DNA of 64,000 nt from Dendrophyllia cribrosa (GCA_024195265.1 JAJLRJ010000008.1:5207017-5271016); one strand, 5' to 3'. Positions 49,766 to 61,878 are shown, counted from the stretch's first letter. Numbers and translations: made by a program. Notes: generated by a model from the letters alone, not told the origin.

Positions 49766-49840
49766 GGTCTTTCCCGAAGTGAGTGGTGTTAATTAGCTCG
49801 GTCTCCTTTTATAGGTGCATGGGTAAGACCGCTGAGTATA
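49766..49840. repeat. Split direct repeat A, outer copy (5' end)
   Basis: 75 bp matching 43844-43918 with one difference seen (GCATGGG against GCATTGG). It contains the element's promoter. Confidence 0.92.
49806..49813 (-). promoter_or_regulatory. TATA box of the DIRS-order element
   Basis: TATAAAAG on the minus strand within CCTATAAAAGGAG. Initiation about 30 bp downstream would leave a leader of about 50 nt before the ATG at 49728. Confidence 0.65.
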
Positions 49841-50051
49841 GACTTCGAGCAGTCTCTCTTTCCCAGCTTAGTCCATCGAGCGAGAAACGAAAAAACATTA
49901 GCGAACGGATAATGGCCGCGCGAAACTGGGGGCGAGGCAGGCGCGCGCCTGCCTCGCCCCCAGTTTCGCGCGGCCATTATCTGTTCGCTAATGTTTTTTC
50001 GTTTCTCGCTCGACGGACTAAGCTGGAAAAGAGAGACTGCTCGTAGTCTAC
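49839..50051. mobile_element. Foldback MITE with about 100-bp arms
   Basis: Near-perfect palindrome from TAGACTTCGAGCAGTCTCTC to GAGACTGCTCGTAGTCTA, centred on GGCGCGCGCC near 49944. Its left end abuts the end of the DIRS-order element. Confidence 0.88.
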
Positions 50052-50759
50052 AAAAAGGAAATACCACGAAATATTTTGCTACTGCCATACTCCCAAAAAT
50101 TCTCGTACCATTTGCCACACGTAAAAATGTGTGGCGTGACGGATAACCAATCTCCGCTCTTAGCTCTCTTCTTCGGAATATCTACCAACATATGCATGGG
50201 TGAAAGTAATTGTCACTGAATCTCTTAAAAGGACATAACTGTCCACGTCTACTTTCTACTGAGTTTTGAGTGCTAATCATGTCAAGTTTAGCTAAACGTG
50301 CTGCTGTGTTATAGAGAACTGCTCTGCTTTAGGGCAATGAAGTTTTTTTATTTACAAAATAAAAACTATCAAACGTTTTACATATAAAACACTCAAGGAG
50401 TCAAGGTAGCTATAACCTGCAATTCAGGACTCTTCTTACTGGACAGTACCCAGTGGAGGATCTAAGGAAGAGGTCCGTCCCCCACACACACCCACCCACC
50501 CACCCCACCCTATCTTGCCAAAAAAATTCAGTCTCTAACATTTTCAATCAGAAAATTCAAAATAGCTTTGATAGATTAAACTGCAAGATTTGCGACTAGA
50601 TGTTAACTCGTCATTTAACCTACGATAAGCTCATTTGTTGCTTAACAATGTCAACAATTGCTCAGAGAGGCAAACGGTGCTGGATGTTCCGTCCTCGTGC
50701 ATTCCTCAAGACGTTATTCTGCTGATAATAATTGGAAAAGGCCTGATGAGCCTACTGAT
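50052..50759. other. Non-coding spacer
   Basis: No gene seen; a CACACACCCACCCACC patch lies near 50484-50507. Confidence 0.5.
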
Positions 50760-51232
50760 TTATTTAATCATTTTAAGGATAGTTATACCTATGCCTATAA
50801 CAGTGGAAACACCGCTTATCGTGGCAGCAATTGGCCTAGATGCCTTCCACAGCCTCTTCCAAAACTTCTCTTCTTGTTCGTCGGTCAAAGGTATCTCGCA
50901 CCCGATGTACTCTGAGTCGACACTGCTTCGACCAGCTCTCTGACAAGAATCGGGCAAGAAACCCATGATGGCGCCTGCTAGGGCTTCCAAGCCCCGATTT
51001 CTCAAGCGGTGCTTGTTGATCAAGTACAAAGCTGCTCCAGCGGATTCATTCATTACACAGTAGCAGCTTATCCACAACTCAGCGAGCCAGTTACTACTGG
51101 TAGGCAGGCGAAACCTCTTCTTGTAGTTTCCAGTCGGGACAAAGGAAAGGGTATCGAGTACTTTGGAATCGATGCCAAGCTCAGTGAGTTTCTTATGGAT
51201 CTTCGTTTTCCACCGCGTTAACTCGCCCTTAA

Positions 51233-51652
51233 CCCAGCCTGGGCTTTTTTGAGTTTCTGAGCCTGGGGGGGGGGGGGGGGGGGGGGGCACATTGTGCCCC
51301 CCTCGTGACTTCAAGAACATTAAGGCCGTCCAAATTCACTCAAAATTAATCAAAACCAATAAATAAACGCTAAATGACGTAAAAATATAAAAGTTATAGC
51401 AATAAACATTGTTTTTTCTTCATTCAAAGGTATAAATATGCAAATTTGAAAAACATGGCTGTCAAAATCTTGTTGCCATGGAAACATCAAGTCACGTGAT
51501 CAAAAAATTGTCACATAAAATTGTTGCCAGATAAATTTTAGGAAAAGTCACAAAGTTTGGTGGCGTTTGAATACATATTAAAGAAGTTATGAATGTTAAA
51601 AGTTAGCGCGGGCACTTTGTGCCCCCCCCCCTCCCCCCCAGGCCGAATGGGG
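51233..51652. mobile_element. TTAA-flanked MITE inside GTPase gene (copy A)
   Basis: 420 bp starting CCCAGCCTGGG and ending CCGAATGGGG, with subterminal poly-G / poly-C and GGCACATTGTGCCCC-type palindromes. TTAA at 51229-51232 and 51653-51656. Excision with one TTAA keeps the reading frame (AYFK to GELTRW). Confidence 0.82.
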
Positions 51653-51711
51653 TTAAAGTAGGCCAGCTCATCTCCTTCGTCAGGATCCTCGATTTTGTTG
51701 GCAAAAGTTAA

Positions 51712-52106
51712 GGCGGGAGTTAACCTAAACGCGGGGAGTGGCTTTAATGGAAATATCTCGTTCACGTTTCAAGCAATCCAAAACCTCTATGCTTAAAACA
51801 TAAACCTATGTTATGGGGTGTTTTGTAAATTTTTGGGTGATTTTTGGGTATGTTTGGGAGGAAATAGTTTTTCTCAAAGGATTGGTAAAATTTAGAGAAA
51901 TAAGAAATGTTGAAGATTTAGTGAAGTTTTAAAATTAGAATTTGTAGTTAATAATTAATAGACGGATACCAAGTTAGTCCACTAGCAACCTGGGGTGCTC
52001 TTGCGTGGGTATCGACTGTCTGTTGGTGTTCCAAAAATCATTTTCTTACTCCTAACCCTTCTTAAAACCTCATCAAATTTCATTCAAATTTAGGTTAAGT
52101 CCCGCC
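51712..52106. mobile_element. TTAA-flanked MITE inside GTPase gene (copy B)
   Basis: 395 bp with ends GGCGGGAGTTAACC and GGTTAAGTCCCGCC, flanked by TTAA at 51708-51711 and 52107-52110. A different family from copy A by its termini, but the same target preference. Confidence 0.82.
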
Positions 52107-52440
52107 TTAAGGCAATCACGACTTTCTTCCAGAGATTCTTTCCAAAACCGTTCTGTCAGCTTGCTGATGGCTTTCTTGTCTTCGGAGAAAAACCGTCTGT
52201 CATCCATCTTGAGACAGTAGATGACAACATCAAAGCGGCATGTTTTGAGTCAGCATCCTTTAAGTTAACAAGGTACAGTTCTTCATCACATGTGCCGTCT
52301 TGCAGTCCCGGAGAATCCCAGACATGGACCTGAACGCCTGCAATAGTACCTTTGTACGGGATCACGTCGTTTGTACAAGAATCTCTCTCTTGCCCTTCCT
52401 TGTGGCCAGCACCGCAAGTTAACAGGGTTATTTTTGGCCA

Positions 52441-53054
52441 TTTTTAAAGTAACTCGGTTAAAATCCCCCAAAACCTAACTCAGTAAAAAGGTGTTTGAAA
52501 TGAATTCCCTTATCTTTCTGACATACTAAATGCAAGTTAATGCTGAGCGCTTTCGAACATTTCAGAGCATACTGTTAAAAACTAGCAGTGGTTTTAACAG
52601 ATAACGGGAAATCCTGCATATACGACTTCCTCGGAAAGAAAACTTTTGGCCGGCTGGTTCACACAAGCGACATAACGACACAAGAACACGAACGTAAAGA
52701 AAAAAAAAAGATAAGTTTTTCCCTTATGTCGTTATGTTTATGTCATTATGTTCCTATTATGTCGTCATTTTAGTGTTGTGTTGTTCACACTGGTGACATA
52801 AAACATTGACACAAGTTGTGAGTTTTGCATTTTGCATTTGAAACTGTTTGCGTAGCTAAAGCATTTTGGGCTCAAGTGGACTGCACATTTATTCAATTCT
52901 GGCCAAACTGTTACATTATTTTTATTTTTTTCAGTCATTGAAAAAGTAAGTTCATTCAACCAGTGTTCTTAGCACGACCTTATTAAAATTTGACCATTTT
53001 CTTTAAAAAGGTTCATGAAAAACGAAGTTTAGTACAAACATAAAAATATGTACA
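52441..53054. other. Non-coding spacer
   Basis: Short inverted matches around GACATAACGACACAAGAACA and the TGTCGTTATGT stretch at 52665-52770 suggest a small degenerate MITE. No gene. Confidence 0.4.
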
Positions 53055-53592
53055 CTTAATTGCAATAACGTTGTCAATGAAATTACGTTGCCATGAAAAA
53101 TGATGATGAAAAGAGTCAAATAGGAATTAATTAGCTTAATCAGCACAACGACACGCGGTTTAATACACGTTTCAACTTTTACCTGGGTAAATTCAAAATA
53201 ACAATTAAGCCTCAACAACAACAACAATTACATTAACAACAACAATTTTATTTCATTATGCCTCGGCACGATTAAGCGTGCAGTGGCTATTGTTAATTTA
53301 AATTAAGCATGCAAAGGCTGTTGTTATTTGAAATTTACCATGGTAAAAGTTGAAATCATGTGGTAATCGTCCATGTTGGAAATATGTTGCTACTCGGTTG
53401 ATGTCATTCTCTGAGAATAAATTTTACATGTGCACAGTTGCACTACGAAAAAGGAAAAGTGCATGCTTTGAGAATTATTAAAATTCGGCGAGAATGCACT
53501 TTGTATGTCTACTGAATTAATTCCTATTGGCCTTTTTTCATTTTTCATTTTCTTATTTTTCATTTTTCTATGACAACGTTATTGCAATTCGG
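53055..53592. mobile_element. Degenerate foldback element
   Basis: Outer inverted matches TTGCAATAACGTTGTCA and TGACAACGTTATTGCAA, AGGAATTAATT and AATTAATTCCT, plus inner pair CAACTTTTACC and GGTAAAAGTTG. Non-coding, A/T-rich. Confidence 0.55.
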
Positions 53593-54589
53593 TGTATATA
53601 CAGCATAATAAAAAAAAAGGAAATTTAGCCTAGTTTTACAGTTTAAATCTGTACATAACTTATTTTGGTTATTATGGCTTATATTTATAGTTTTTATATA
53701 TCCAGAAGCACTGAGAAAATAAAAAATGTTGGCACTAACAAGATCAGGTAAATTGAAATACCGAAAACTGAAAGTTTCGCACCCACCGCCTGACGGGGAC
53801 GATTACGACACCTGATTTTCCACGCAGTGTCAAAGATTAAAACATAAAAACAGTCGAACATCCATGTGCGACCACCTATCGTAAACGACCACCTCTTCTT
53901 AGCGATTTGATAAAATAGCAAGGCTGATTAATGGTACTACGGAAACGACTATATTTGTAAAAAACGACCACTTTTCCAAAATACCAAATTTCTTCCAGTC
54001 GAATCAGACCTCTCGTAAGCGACTGCGACTACTATCAACGCTGGTGATTTGATTTTTTTCTATTGTTTTGAACCTCTTGTAAGCGACCACACGCCCATAT
54101 TTCGATGTCACTACAGACACAAATCGCCAAATTGAATCATGTACAGTACAATTCCGATAAAACAAATATTTTGTCACTTGCATCAAAACTTCAATATATT
54201 GCAATGGCTTTGCGTTGATAGGTGCTTAGATGTAATTTGTGCATTGAAATTACTAAAGGTTCATATGATTCATATAATTCAATGTAAACCTCTAGCAAGC
54301 TACCACATCCCATATAAGCTTTTTCATTTATTTTCCGGGTCATTTTGAGTGGTCGCCGGTCGCCATCTGATCCAAGCCGCGCCTCAGGCTCCTTGGTCAA
54401 CGGTTGGAACCGAGTCTACTCGCCCGCGCGCAGAAGGCAGACTCGTACCCAGTCGCTATTAATTGGTTTTTGGGGCGAGAGAAGATTGGATACTAAGGTG
54501 AATTGAGGCGCGCGGGGTGTCATGGGAAGGGTCGAGGTTAAAATAGCGACTGGACGAACTCGATCCAAAATGGCGACTGCTGTTCACTA
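53593..54589. other. Non-coding spacer
   Basis: Several GTAAGCGACCAC-type short repeats at 53860-54100. No gene. Confidence 0.45.
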
Positions 54590-54592
54590 TTA

Positions 54593-55542
54593 TGCGCCGA
54601 TCAATTCGAAACATCAACATCCCCCCCCCGGGCAATGCCCCGGGCATTTGAACTTTTGAAGATCGACTTGTTCAAATTCCCGCCCCGTTGGGCCAAAATT
54701 GCATTCAAATACCCCACCCTAGCACTGGATTTGACTGTCAAATGCCCCTCCTAAAGATAAAATGTTTTTAGTGAGATTAAAAAATACACTTTGCATTCAC
54801 TTTTTCTGATTTATTCTAGCTAGTGTTTTCCTCGAGAATATACTCAACTGAACCGCGTATACTTTGCAACTGATATTTCACGGCACTCCTGTGGTTGTCT
54901 TGGGGATTTACTTTTCGATATTTTTTTATTTGAGTAATTTCTCGTGTGATCAACAAATATAGCAACGCGGTTGATTCATTTTTGGAAGCGTTAATTTCCA
55001 CGAGGTAAAAATTTATTATTCTAAACGCGTTTTATATCAACTGACAAATGTTTCCTTAAAGAATTTTCTGTTTGAGAGAGTTCATTTTGCAGTGTTTTTT
55101 CTTTCAATCAATGGCCGTTTAAGATCTGCGTACATTTAATAGACTGGCACAGGACTGGCAATGCAGTCAGCCATTTTGACTTCGAAATCTAAAACGCGTT
55201 GAATGGCAGTTGAATTTAACTTTTCATACAAACCTTCAAAAACACTGCAAAGCTTTGTCAGCCCATTTTACTAGCCATTCACTAACAAAAACGATATTTT
55301 CCCCTTTAAATTGCTCCATGTTGAATCTGAACTGCTACCGCATGTGTTTGATAGGCGCCGGCCAAAAAAATATATTTTGAACACTTCCGGTTCAAATTCC
55401 CCACCCCACCCAGGCAAAGTCAAATTCCCCACCCCTGGGATGGCCTTTCACATCAAATTCCCGACTCCCCGGGCACAGAAAATGTTCAAATACCCGGGGC
55501 TTGCCCGGGGGGGGATGTTGATGTTTCGAATTGATCGGCGCA
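54593..55542. mobile_element. TIR element, copy 2 of the TWA-flanked family
   Basis: 950 bp, closely similar to 41564-42556 end to end with small indels and shorter homopolymers. TTA on both sides (54590-54592 and 55543-55545). Confidence 0.92.
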
Positions 55543-55545
55543 TTA

Positions 55546-56295
55546 TTGTAAACAATGCTGAGAAAGAGTGTAAAATGGCCCATGTGGATAAATATTACAG
55601 CTGAATAGCAATATTCTTTAAATATGACGGGATTTTGTGTCATTACAAGATATCTTATGGTTCAGATATTCAGCCATGGAGCCGATCGATCGAGTTGGGA
55701 ATTTTACTGATTTATGCTGACAAAATTTAAGGTTTCCTCTATGCATGGCAAGTGTATTTCGTCAAAATTTACTGTAATAAGCTTTAAGTTAATCAGGATA
55801 TGTGTGAAAATAGATTCCTTCGTTATGTAAGAAGGAAATGCTGCGTCATTGCAATTGCCCACTATCGATCATTACAACTGTATCTTCAAGGTTTCCAAAC
55901 GTTTATTTTGATATTTTTCATTCATTTCGCTTTTAAAGTGTATAATTTTCATTACCATGTACTTATGATTAGCACTTATAATACCTTGTTTTATCACAGA
56001 ACTATGCACAGTGTTAACTGTTATTTTCAAGCATGGAATCTTCTGGAATAAAACACTTTTCAAGATGATGTCTCTCTCTGCAGAGCTTGTCATAGATCAA
56101 AAAAGCATGGTTTAATTTATTATAGTAAATTAACCCTCTCTTTTGCATTAATTTTCCCTTTAAATTGCATTAATTTATGCCATGTTCATTTTGAATGTTG
56201 ATTTCCTATCATAATAAAGTAGGAAATTATATAAGTTATTGATAAAGGAAAAAGCTGATAATTTCTAAAATTATTTTGATTACATGAACAATGAC
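55546..56295. other. Non-coding spacer
   Basis: A/T-rich, no feature recognised. Confidence 0.45.
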
Positions 56296-56305
56296 TCCAC
56301 AACAG

Positions 56306-57233
56306 AGGCAGGTACAAAAGTCGGAACGGATCAACTTGGATCGGATCGGACCGGATCCAGTCCGGGTCGGATCAACTCGGATCGACCCCGGATCGACTCG
56401 GATCATAAAAAAAGTGAAATGAGAAAAAATAAAAAAAATTACCCAATTGTAGGTTAAAATTCCTCTCAGAAATAGGTCAAATCAAGTAAGCTTTGCAACG
56501 TTTAGAGCTCCCTGGCGTTCTCCGTTCTCCGTGGCGTTCACCCACCATTTTGTTCACTGGTGCCAGTTCCACTCGGATCATTTTACGAGCTTAGTTCGTT
56601 GCACGCTCCATCGATCGATCATATAAACATGGACCCAGCTGAAGGCGAGGAAGGTAAAATGTAGGCCATCTTTCTCCCCACCATAAATAAATTCATGTCG
56701 TCTCAGGGTTAGTTCGACAGTAAAGAAACTTCCTTTTCGCTACGCAACCACGAGTTCTATAAATTTGTGACTAAAAGCAACATCGCCTGCTGTAAAAAAA
56801 AACAATATGAACATTCTGAGTTACAGAAACTATAATTTTCTTGAAATTAAGCACTTTCATTGAGAAAGATGGCCTAGCTTCCTCGCGTTCAGCTGGGTCC
56901 ATGTTTATATGATCGATCGATGGAGCGTGCAACGAAACTACGAGTTCGTGACCTGATCCGAGAGGAACTGGCACTAATAAACAAAATGGCGGGTGAATGC
57001 CACGGAGAACGGAGAACGCCACGGAGCTCTAAACGTTGCAAAGCTTACTTGATTTGGCCTATTTCTGAGAGGAATTTCAACCTACAATTGGGTAAAATTT
57101 TTATTTTTTCTCATTTCAATTTTTTTTTATGATCCGAGTCGATCCGGGTCGATCCGAGTTGATCCGACCCGGACTGGATCCGGTCCGATCCGATCCGATC
57201 CGAGTTGATCCGTTCCGACTTTTGTACCTGCCT
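56306..57233. mobile_element. Mutator-like foldback element, 10-bp duplication
   Basis: 928 bp of which nearly all is inverted repeat (arms of roughly 390 bp). Ends AGGCAGGTACAAAAGTCGGA and reverse complement, then GATCCGAGTT-type subterminal repeats. Perfect duplication TCCACAACAG at 56296-56305 and 57234-57243. Both arms contain ATGGACCCAGCTGAA followed closely by a GT, resembling a captured promoter-first exon. Non-autonomous. Confidence 0.87.
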
Positions 57234-57243
57234 TCCACAACAG

Positions 57244-58984
57244 AGCTAATCAGATGCTAGGGGATGTTGTCAAATACAATAGTGACCAAGTTCATTTGCA
57301 ATGCATGCTAGTTTTCTTGACACCATATAACATTCCTTGTCACTGCTGGAGAACCCCAGTTCCAAGTGGTGTCCAATGACACAGACAACGGAGATCTGTG
57401 TCCTGATGTAAGAAGGAACTACATTTTGTTCATTTTTTTTTCTTGTTTAGGCAGTATATACATAATAGCTCACAACACAGGGTTGGAAACCTTAATTTTG
57501 ACAGCACTGGTAGTTTGTGTGAATGACTTTCAGAACTATTTCAAAAAATGTACAATTTGTACTCGCCCAAGAGACTTGACACTCGCTTGGACGAGTGGTT
57601 GAGTGATAATTTCCATCCCTACCGCAATATATCACATACTTGAATGAGTTCTGGCTTTCCTTAAAGACCCAGTATTGTCCATTATGCTTCACGCACCTCT
57701 GAACAATAGAAGCCTCGCTCCTGTGCAACCCAAAACAACAGAGGCATGTGAAGCATAATGGACAATACTGGGTCTTTAATGAAAACAAATGAAACATAAT
57801 GGACATATACAGCCATTAAATTGCTTTCATTTCTTTTGAATTTTATTTATGAAGCATTAATCGCCTACTATCAAAGAATAAAGAAAACTTCTGACCCCCA
57901 CCCCCCACCCCCGTCTTCAAATTTAATTCTTGGAAACACTATCATTTCTCTTCTTTAATTAAAATATAAAAGAAATACAGTGGAGTTCAACTTCTTCGAC
58001 TCTATCTCAGCACTATTACATCCACGTACAGTGTATACAACATGAACCATTATGCAATATTTCTGGGAGAGTTCATCGACTGTGATTTGGCCAGTGCTCC
58101 TTTACAGTAGACTATTCAACTGGCATAATTTATAGATCCTTCTGGGCACATAGAAATATTATGATTGCATCCAAGCCTTCTTGGACTCCAACCATTCCAT
58201 TCAAAATACAGGAAAATGTAAAGTACTAAAATGTGATAGGGTACTCTTAATTTTTTTTGGAGGTGGTATGTCCCAGTCACCTTAAATACAAAATCTTCAT
58301 ATAAGAACCTGTGTATTAAAATGGAAGCTGAATTTTGGCAAATTAACCTCCTGGAATATATAACAACCACTTAAGCCTGTCAAATGAACCAGGTTCTCAT
58401 TTGCAAAAAAAAAATAGTGAAACTTAGAAACTGACAAAGACCAAAATGTGCTTTGGGATCCCATGATCACAATATCTAGATCTGATTGCCTCTGATACCT
58501 ATATATAACTACCCCTTGGGAAGGGGGTGTACAAGCAAGTATTGGGATAATATAAAGAAAAAAATGTTAAATATGTTTGTTTGGGTTTCTAGCTGAAAGG
58601 TCTCTTTTTTATCCTTTCGAATACTTTATCATACTGGCTTAATACTACTTGAAATACAAAAACATCTTATCAATAAACATAGAAGTACTTTATTCTTAAG
58701 TTGACATATTATATATAAAGCTTGCTATGCAGGGCACGACACTTCGTGTTCTCAAACTTCAGTGAGCTTGTTTCGCAGCCAAACCATCTTGAATCGTGTA
58801 CCTTTCAACAGATAAAAACCAAAATAAAAAGAATGGCCACTTTTAATAACTAGCATTGAAGAGGCTCAGTCGCTGAAACAAGCTAGAATCATCGAAAATC
58901 TGGGCTTGTGTTTCGTGTACCGGGATCACCAAGTTGTTAATGATTAAAGTTTGCACCGGGATCACCAATTTGTTGATGGTTAAA
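57244..58984. other. Non-coding spacer with one small foldback
   Basis: 57661-57779 is a foldback with 30-bp arms (AAAGACCCAGTATTGTCCAT and reverse complement). A C-rich tract lies at 57896-57912. No gene. Confidence 0.55.
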
Positions 58985-60165
58985 CAGTGGCACAGTGGCA
59001 CAGTGGTACTATAGCGTAGTGGAACAGTGGCACAGTGGTACTATAGTGTAGTGGAACAGTGGAACAGTGTCACAGTGGTACTATAATTATAGTACAGTGG
59101 AACAGTGGCACAGTGGTATTATAGTGCAGTGGAACAGTGGAACAGTGGAACAGTGGCACAGTGGTACTATAATGTAGTGGAACAGTGGAACAGTGGCACA
59201 GTGGTATTATAGTGCAGTGGAACAGTGGCACAGTGGTACTATAGTGTAGTGGAACAGTGGCACAGTGGTACTATAATGTAGTGGAACAGTGGCACAGTGG
59301 TATTATTGTGCAGTGGAACAGTGTTACAGTGATTCTATAGTGTAATAGAACAGTGGAACAGTATCACAGTGGTACTAAAGTGTAATGGAACAGTGGAACA
59401 GTGTCACAGTGGTACTATAGTGTAGTGGAACAGTGGTACAGTGGTACTATAGTGTAGTGGAACAGTGGCACAGTGGTACTATAATGTAGTGGAACAGTGG
59501 AACAGTGGCTCAGTGGTATTATAGTGCAGTGGAACAGTGGAACAGTGGTATTATAGTGCAGTGGAACAGTGGAACAGTGGCACAGTGGTACTATAATGTA
59601 GTGGAACAGTGGAACAGTGGCACAGTGGTATTATAGTGCAGTGGAACAGTGGCACAGTGGTACTATAGTGTAGTGGAACAGTGGCACAGTGGTACTATAA
59701 TGTAGCGGAACAGTGGAACAGTGGCACAGTGGTATTATAGTGCAGTGGAACAGTGGAACAGTGTCACAGTGGTACTATAGTGTAGTGGAACAGTGGAACA
59801 GTGGCACAGTGGTACTATAATGTAGTGGAACAGTGGAACAGTGGCCCAGTGGTTCTACAGTCTAGTGGAACAGTGGAACAGTGTCACGATAGTGTAGTGG
59901 AACAGCGTCACAATTATACTGAAGTGTGGTGGAACAGTGGCACAGTGGTACTATAGTGTAGTGGTGTAGTGTAGTGGAACAGTGGAACAGTGTCACAGTG
60001 GTACTATAGTGTAGTGGAACAGTGGAACAGTGGCCCAGTGGTTCTACAGTCTAGTGGAACAGTGGAACAGTGTCACGATAGTGTAATGGAACAGCGTCAC
60101 AATTATACTGAGGTGTGGTGGAACAGTGGCACAGTGGTACTATAGTGTGGTCGAACTGTGGCACA
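58985..60165. repeat. VNTR built on GTGGAACAGTG / GTGGTACTATAGTGTA
   Basis: About 1.2 kb of higher-order repeats: GTGGAACA and GTGGCACA decamers in variable number alternate with a GTGGTACTATAGTGTA block. Copies are highly similar, so the array is young or homogenised. No coding frame. Confidence 0.95.
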
Positions 60166-60825
60166 GTAATTCCATTAAAGCGATTCCTACGAAATAATAG
60201 TTGACGAACGATTTTAACTTTATCTCATTGTTCCCTGGGATGTTTTGTTCTCGAAAAATGCAATAAGAAACATAAAGGTCACCGTGTTCGTGAAGGAGTT
60301 ATGATGGCGTTAAAGTTACCCTATTAATCCCTGTAGTAATACACGTGCGTGCTTATTTGATCGGTTCACGTTATATTTCCCTGTACCTGGAAACATAGTT
60401 TGAAGTACGTACTTTCAAAAAATAGATATATAGAGAAATTTCGATCATATCATGAAATGGACAATGTGAATGCATTATTAATGAAACAGACAGACACCTT
60501 TAGGCGGCATATTGTTTGGAAAGAATATTGGCTGTTGTTCAGTAGAAAATAATGGAAATCAATGCAAGCCAACCCACAGTTTAAAAGATAATGTACCCAA
60601 AGTACCCCCAAGATTCATGATCATAACGTAGTTATTTCCCGTGTGCCTCTTTTAAATAATACTAAAATAAAACAGCTCTTCATTAGTGTGTCAGTAGTAC
60701 TGAGCTGCATTGTTTTCAGGGCTGGAAGGTGTCAAAGGTCGTACTTGTATTCGTAGTATGTTGCCTTTACAATAGTTCGCTTTAAAATCGTAGTACAAAA
60801 GCTTCTTCATGTCCCAACGATTTCG
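60166..60825. other. Non-coding spacer
   Basis: No feature recognised. Confidence 0.45.
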
Positions 60826-61021
60826 CTATACTATAAATAAAACTAAAAAATCCACATGGTTTTTTATTATCAGTTTATTTTTGTTTATAAACATTTCAAG
60901 TTTCCGTTGCTTTTGACGCCTTTCTCTATTCCCGAGATTAGGCTTTACAAATAAAACAGTAACGATCACAATCCAATAGAGAGCTAAAGCAACCATGACG
61001 CCGACAACAACAAGAACGTCA
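60826..61021 (-). CDS. Candidate terminal exon with a transmembrane segment
   Basis: After an acceptor CCTATTTTTAG on the minus strand an open frame reads DVLVVVGVMVALALYWIVIV, a strong membrane helix, then a basic stretch NRERRQKQRK and a hydrophilic tail to TAG at 60826. This looks like the membrane and cytoplasmic end of a single-pass protein. No domain identifies the gene; upstream exons were not found. Confidence 0.35.
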
Positions 61022-61878
61022 CTAAAAATAGGTTTTTATTAGCAAGCAATGCCCTGCACGTGCGTTTCACATTTTGTACATTGCTTTGCCGGTTCCCTGC
61101 AAACGAACAACGTGAAATGATCAAATTGAAAGTGCGTGTTACTTGGTTACAGCCTTGCTATTACATGTCAATAACGTATACCTAAGTACAGGTCACGTTC
61201 GTAGCTCTTAAAATTCAATGAAACCTTTTCTTTCGTTTAATCACTCTTATTAACTCAATCATAACATAAATATTGTTAAAACACTCCAACGTATGCCAGG
61301 AGCCCTGCGCATGCAAAATACTGGCGTCATGCATACGTCCAGGATGGATACGTACCTCCGGCGTTTAAATACTAGGAATATGACTTTGCCTATAGTTTGG
61401 GTTTATTTGAAAACTTTCCTCAGAAGTCGACCTTTACATAAACGATACTAGCTCACGCAAGATGCTAACTTATAAATGAAATCTACATCCGCCAGTTGTG
61501 AAGAGAGAAAATAGCTTAAGATACCAAAGTTACAATAATTGCAATCGGCGCACGCGCTATACTGCGGTGTCGCGATAGGAGACACTAGTTACCAGATGAT
61601 GTTTTTAGATGTATCTAAAGTTCTCTGACAAATCAATCACCCTCGTAAAACATCTTCAAACACCTTTTGAAGTGAAAAAAGTGTGTTTTAAAATTTCAGT
61701 ACTGGAGAATACAGGCTCCCGCACTTCGAATTATTTATCACTTTCCATTTATTTTATTTTAATATTTATATTTTTGTCCGTGCTACTGACCCACTTTCGC
61801 AAGAGAGAGTCAGAGCCAAAACGAAACATTTGATAGGGCTGGCAAGTCGTTGCTGCCGCAGAGACAATTGATTAAAGG
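61022..61878. other. Non-coding spacer
   Basis: No feature recognised. The plus ORF at 61609 has no domain. Confidence 0.4.

Larger units (their letters stand above)
43634..49840 (-). mobile_element. DIRS-order (Ngaro-like) tyrosine-recombinase retrotransposon
   Basis: 6.2-kb minus-strand element encoding Gag, RT-RNase H and a tyrosine recombinase, with no integrase or LTRs. Split direct repeats: A at 49766-49840 and 43844-43918, B at 43917-43972 and 43634-43689, giving A-ORFs-B-A-B in element orientation, the Ngaro/PAT arrangement. A and B are also partly complementary to each other (TATACTCA, then TCTTACCC, then GCACCTAT). ORFs are long and undamaged and A copies nearly identical, so it could be recent or active. 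Expression appears to rely on splicing (see the exons). Confidence 0.9.
50760..52440 (-). pseudogene. AIG1/IMAP-like GTPase pseudogene, split by two MITEs
   Basis: Minus-strand host gene remains. 52440-52110 encodes a segment with G3 motif VWDSPGLQDG, then frameshifts into FDVVIYCLKMDDRRFFSEDK. 51707-51653 gives the G4 region LTFANKIEDPDEGDELAYF, and 51232-50760 gives the C-terminal part with a helix ISGVSTVIGIGITILKMI. The G1 (P-loop) exon is missing. Two TTAA-flanked MITEs interrupt it; removing each with one TTAA leaves the segments continuous. At least two frameshifts near 52230 and 52115 show decay. The GTPase class is inferred from motif order. Confidence 0.7.
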
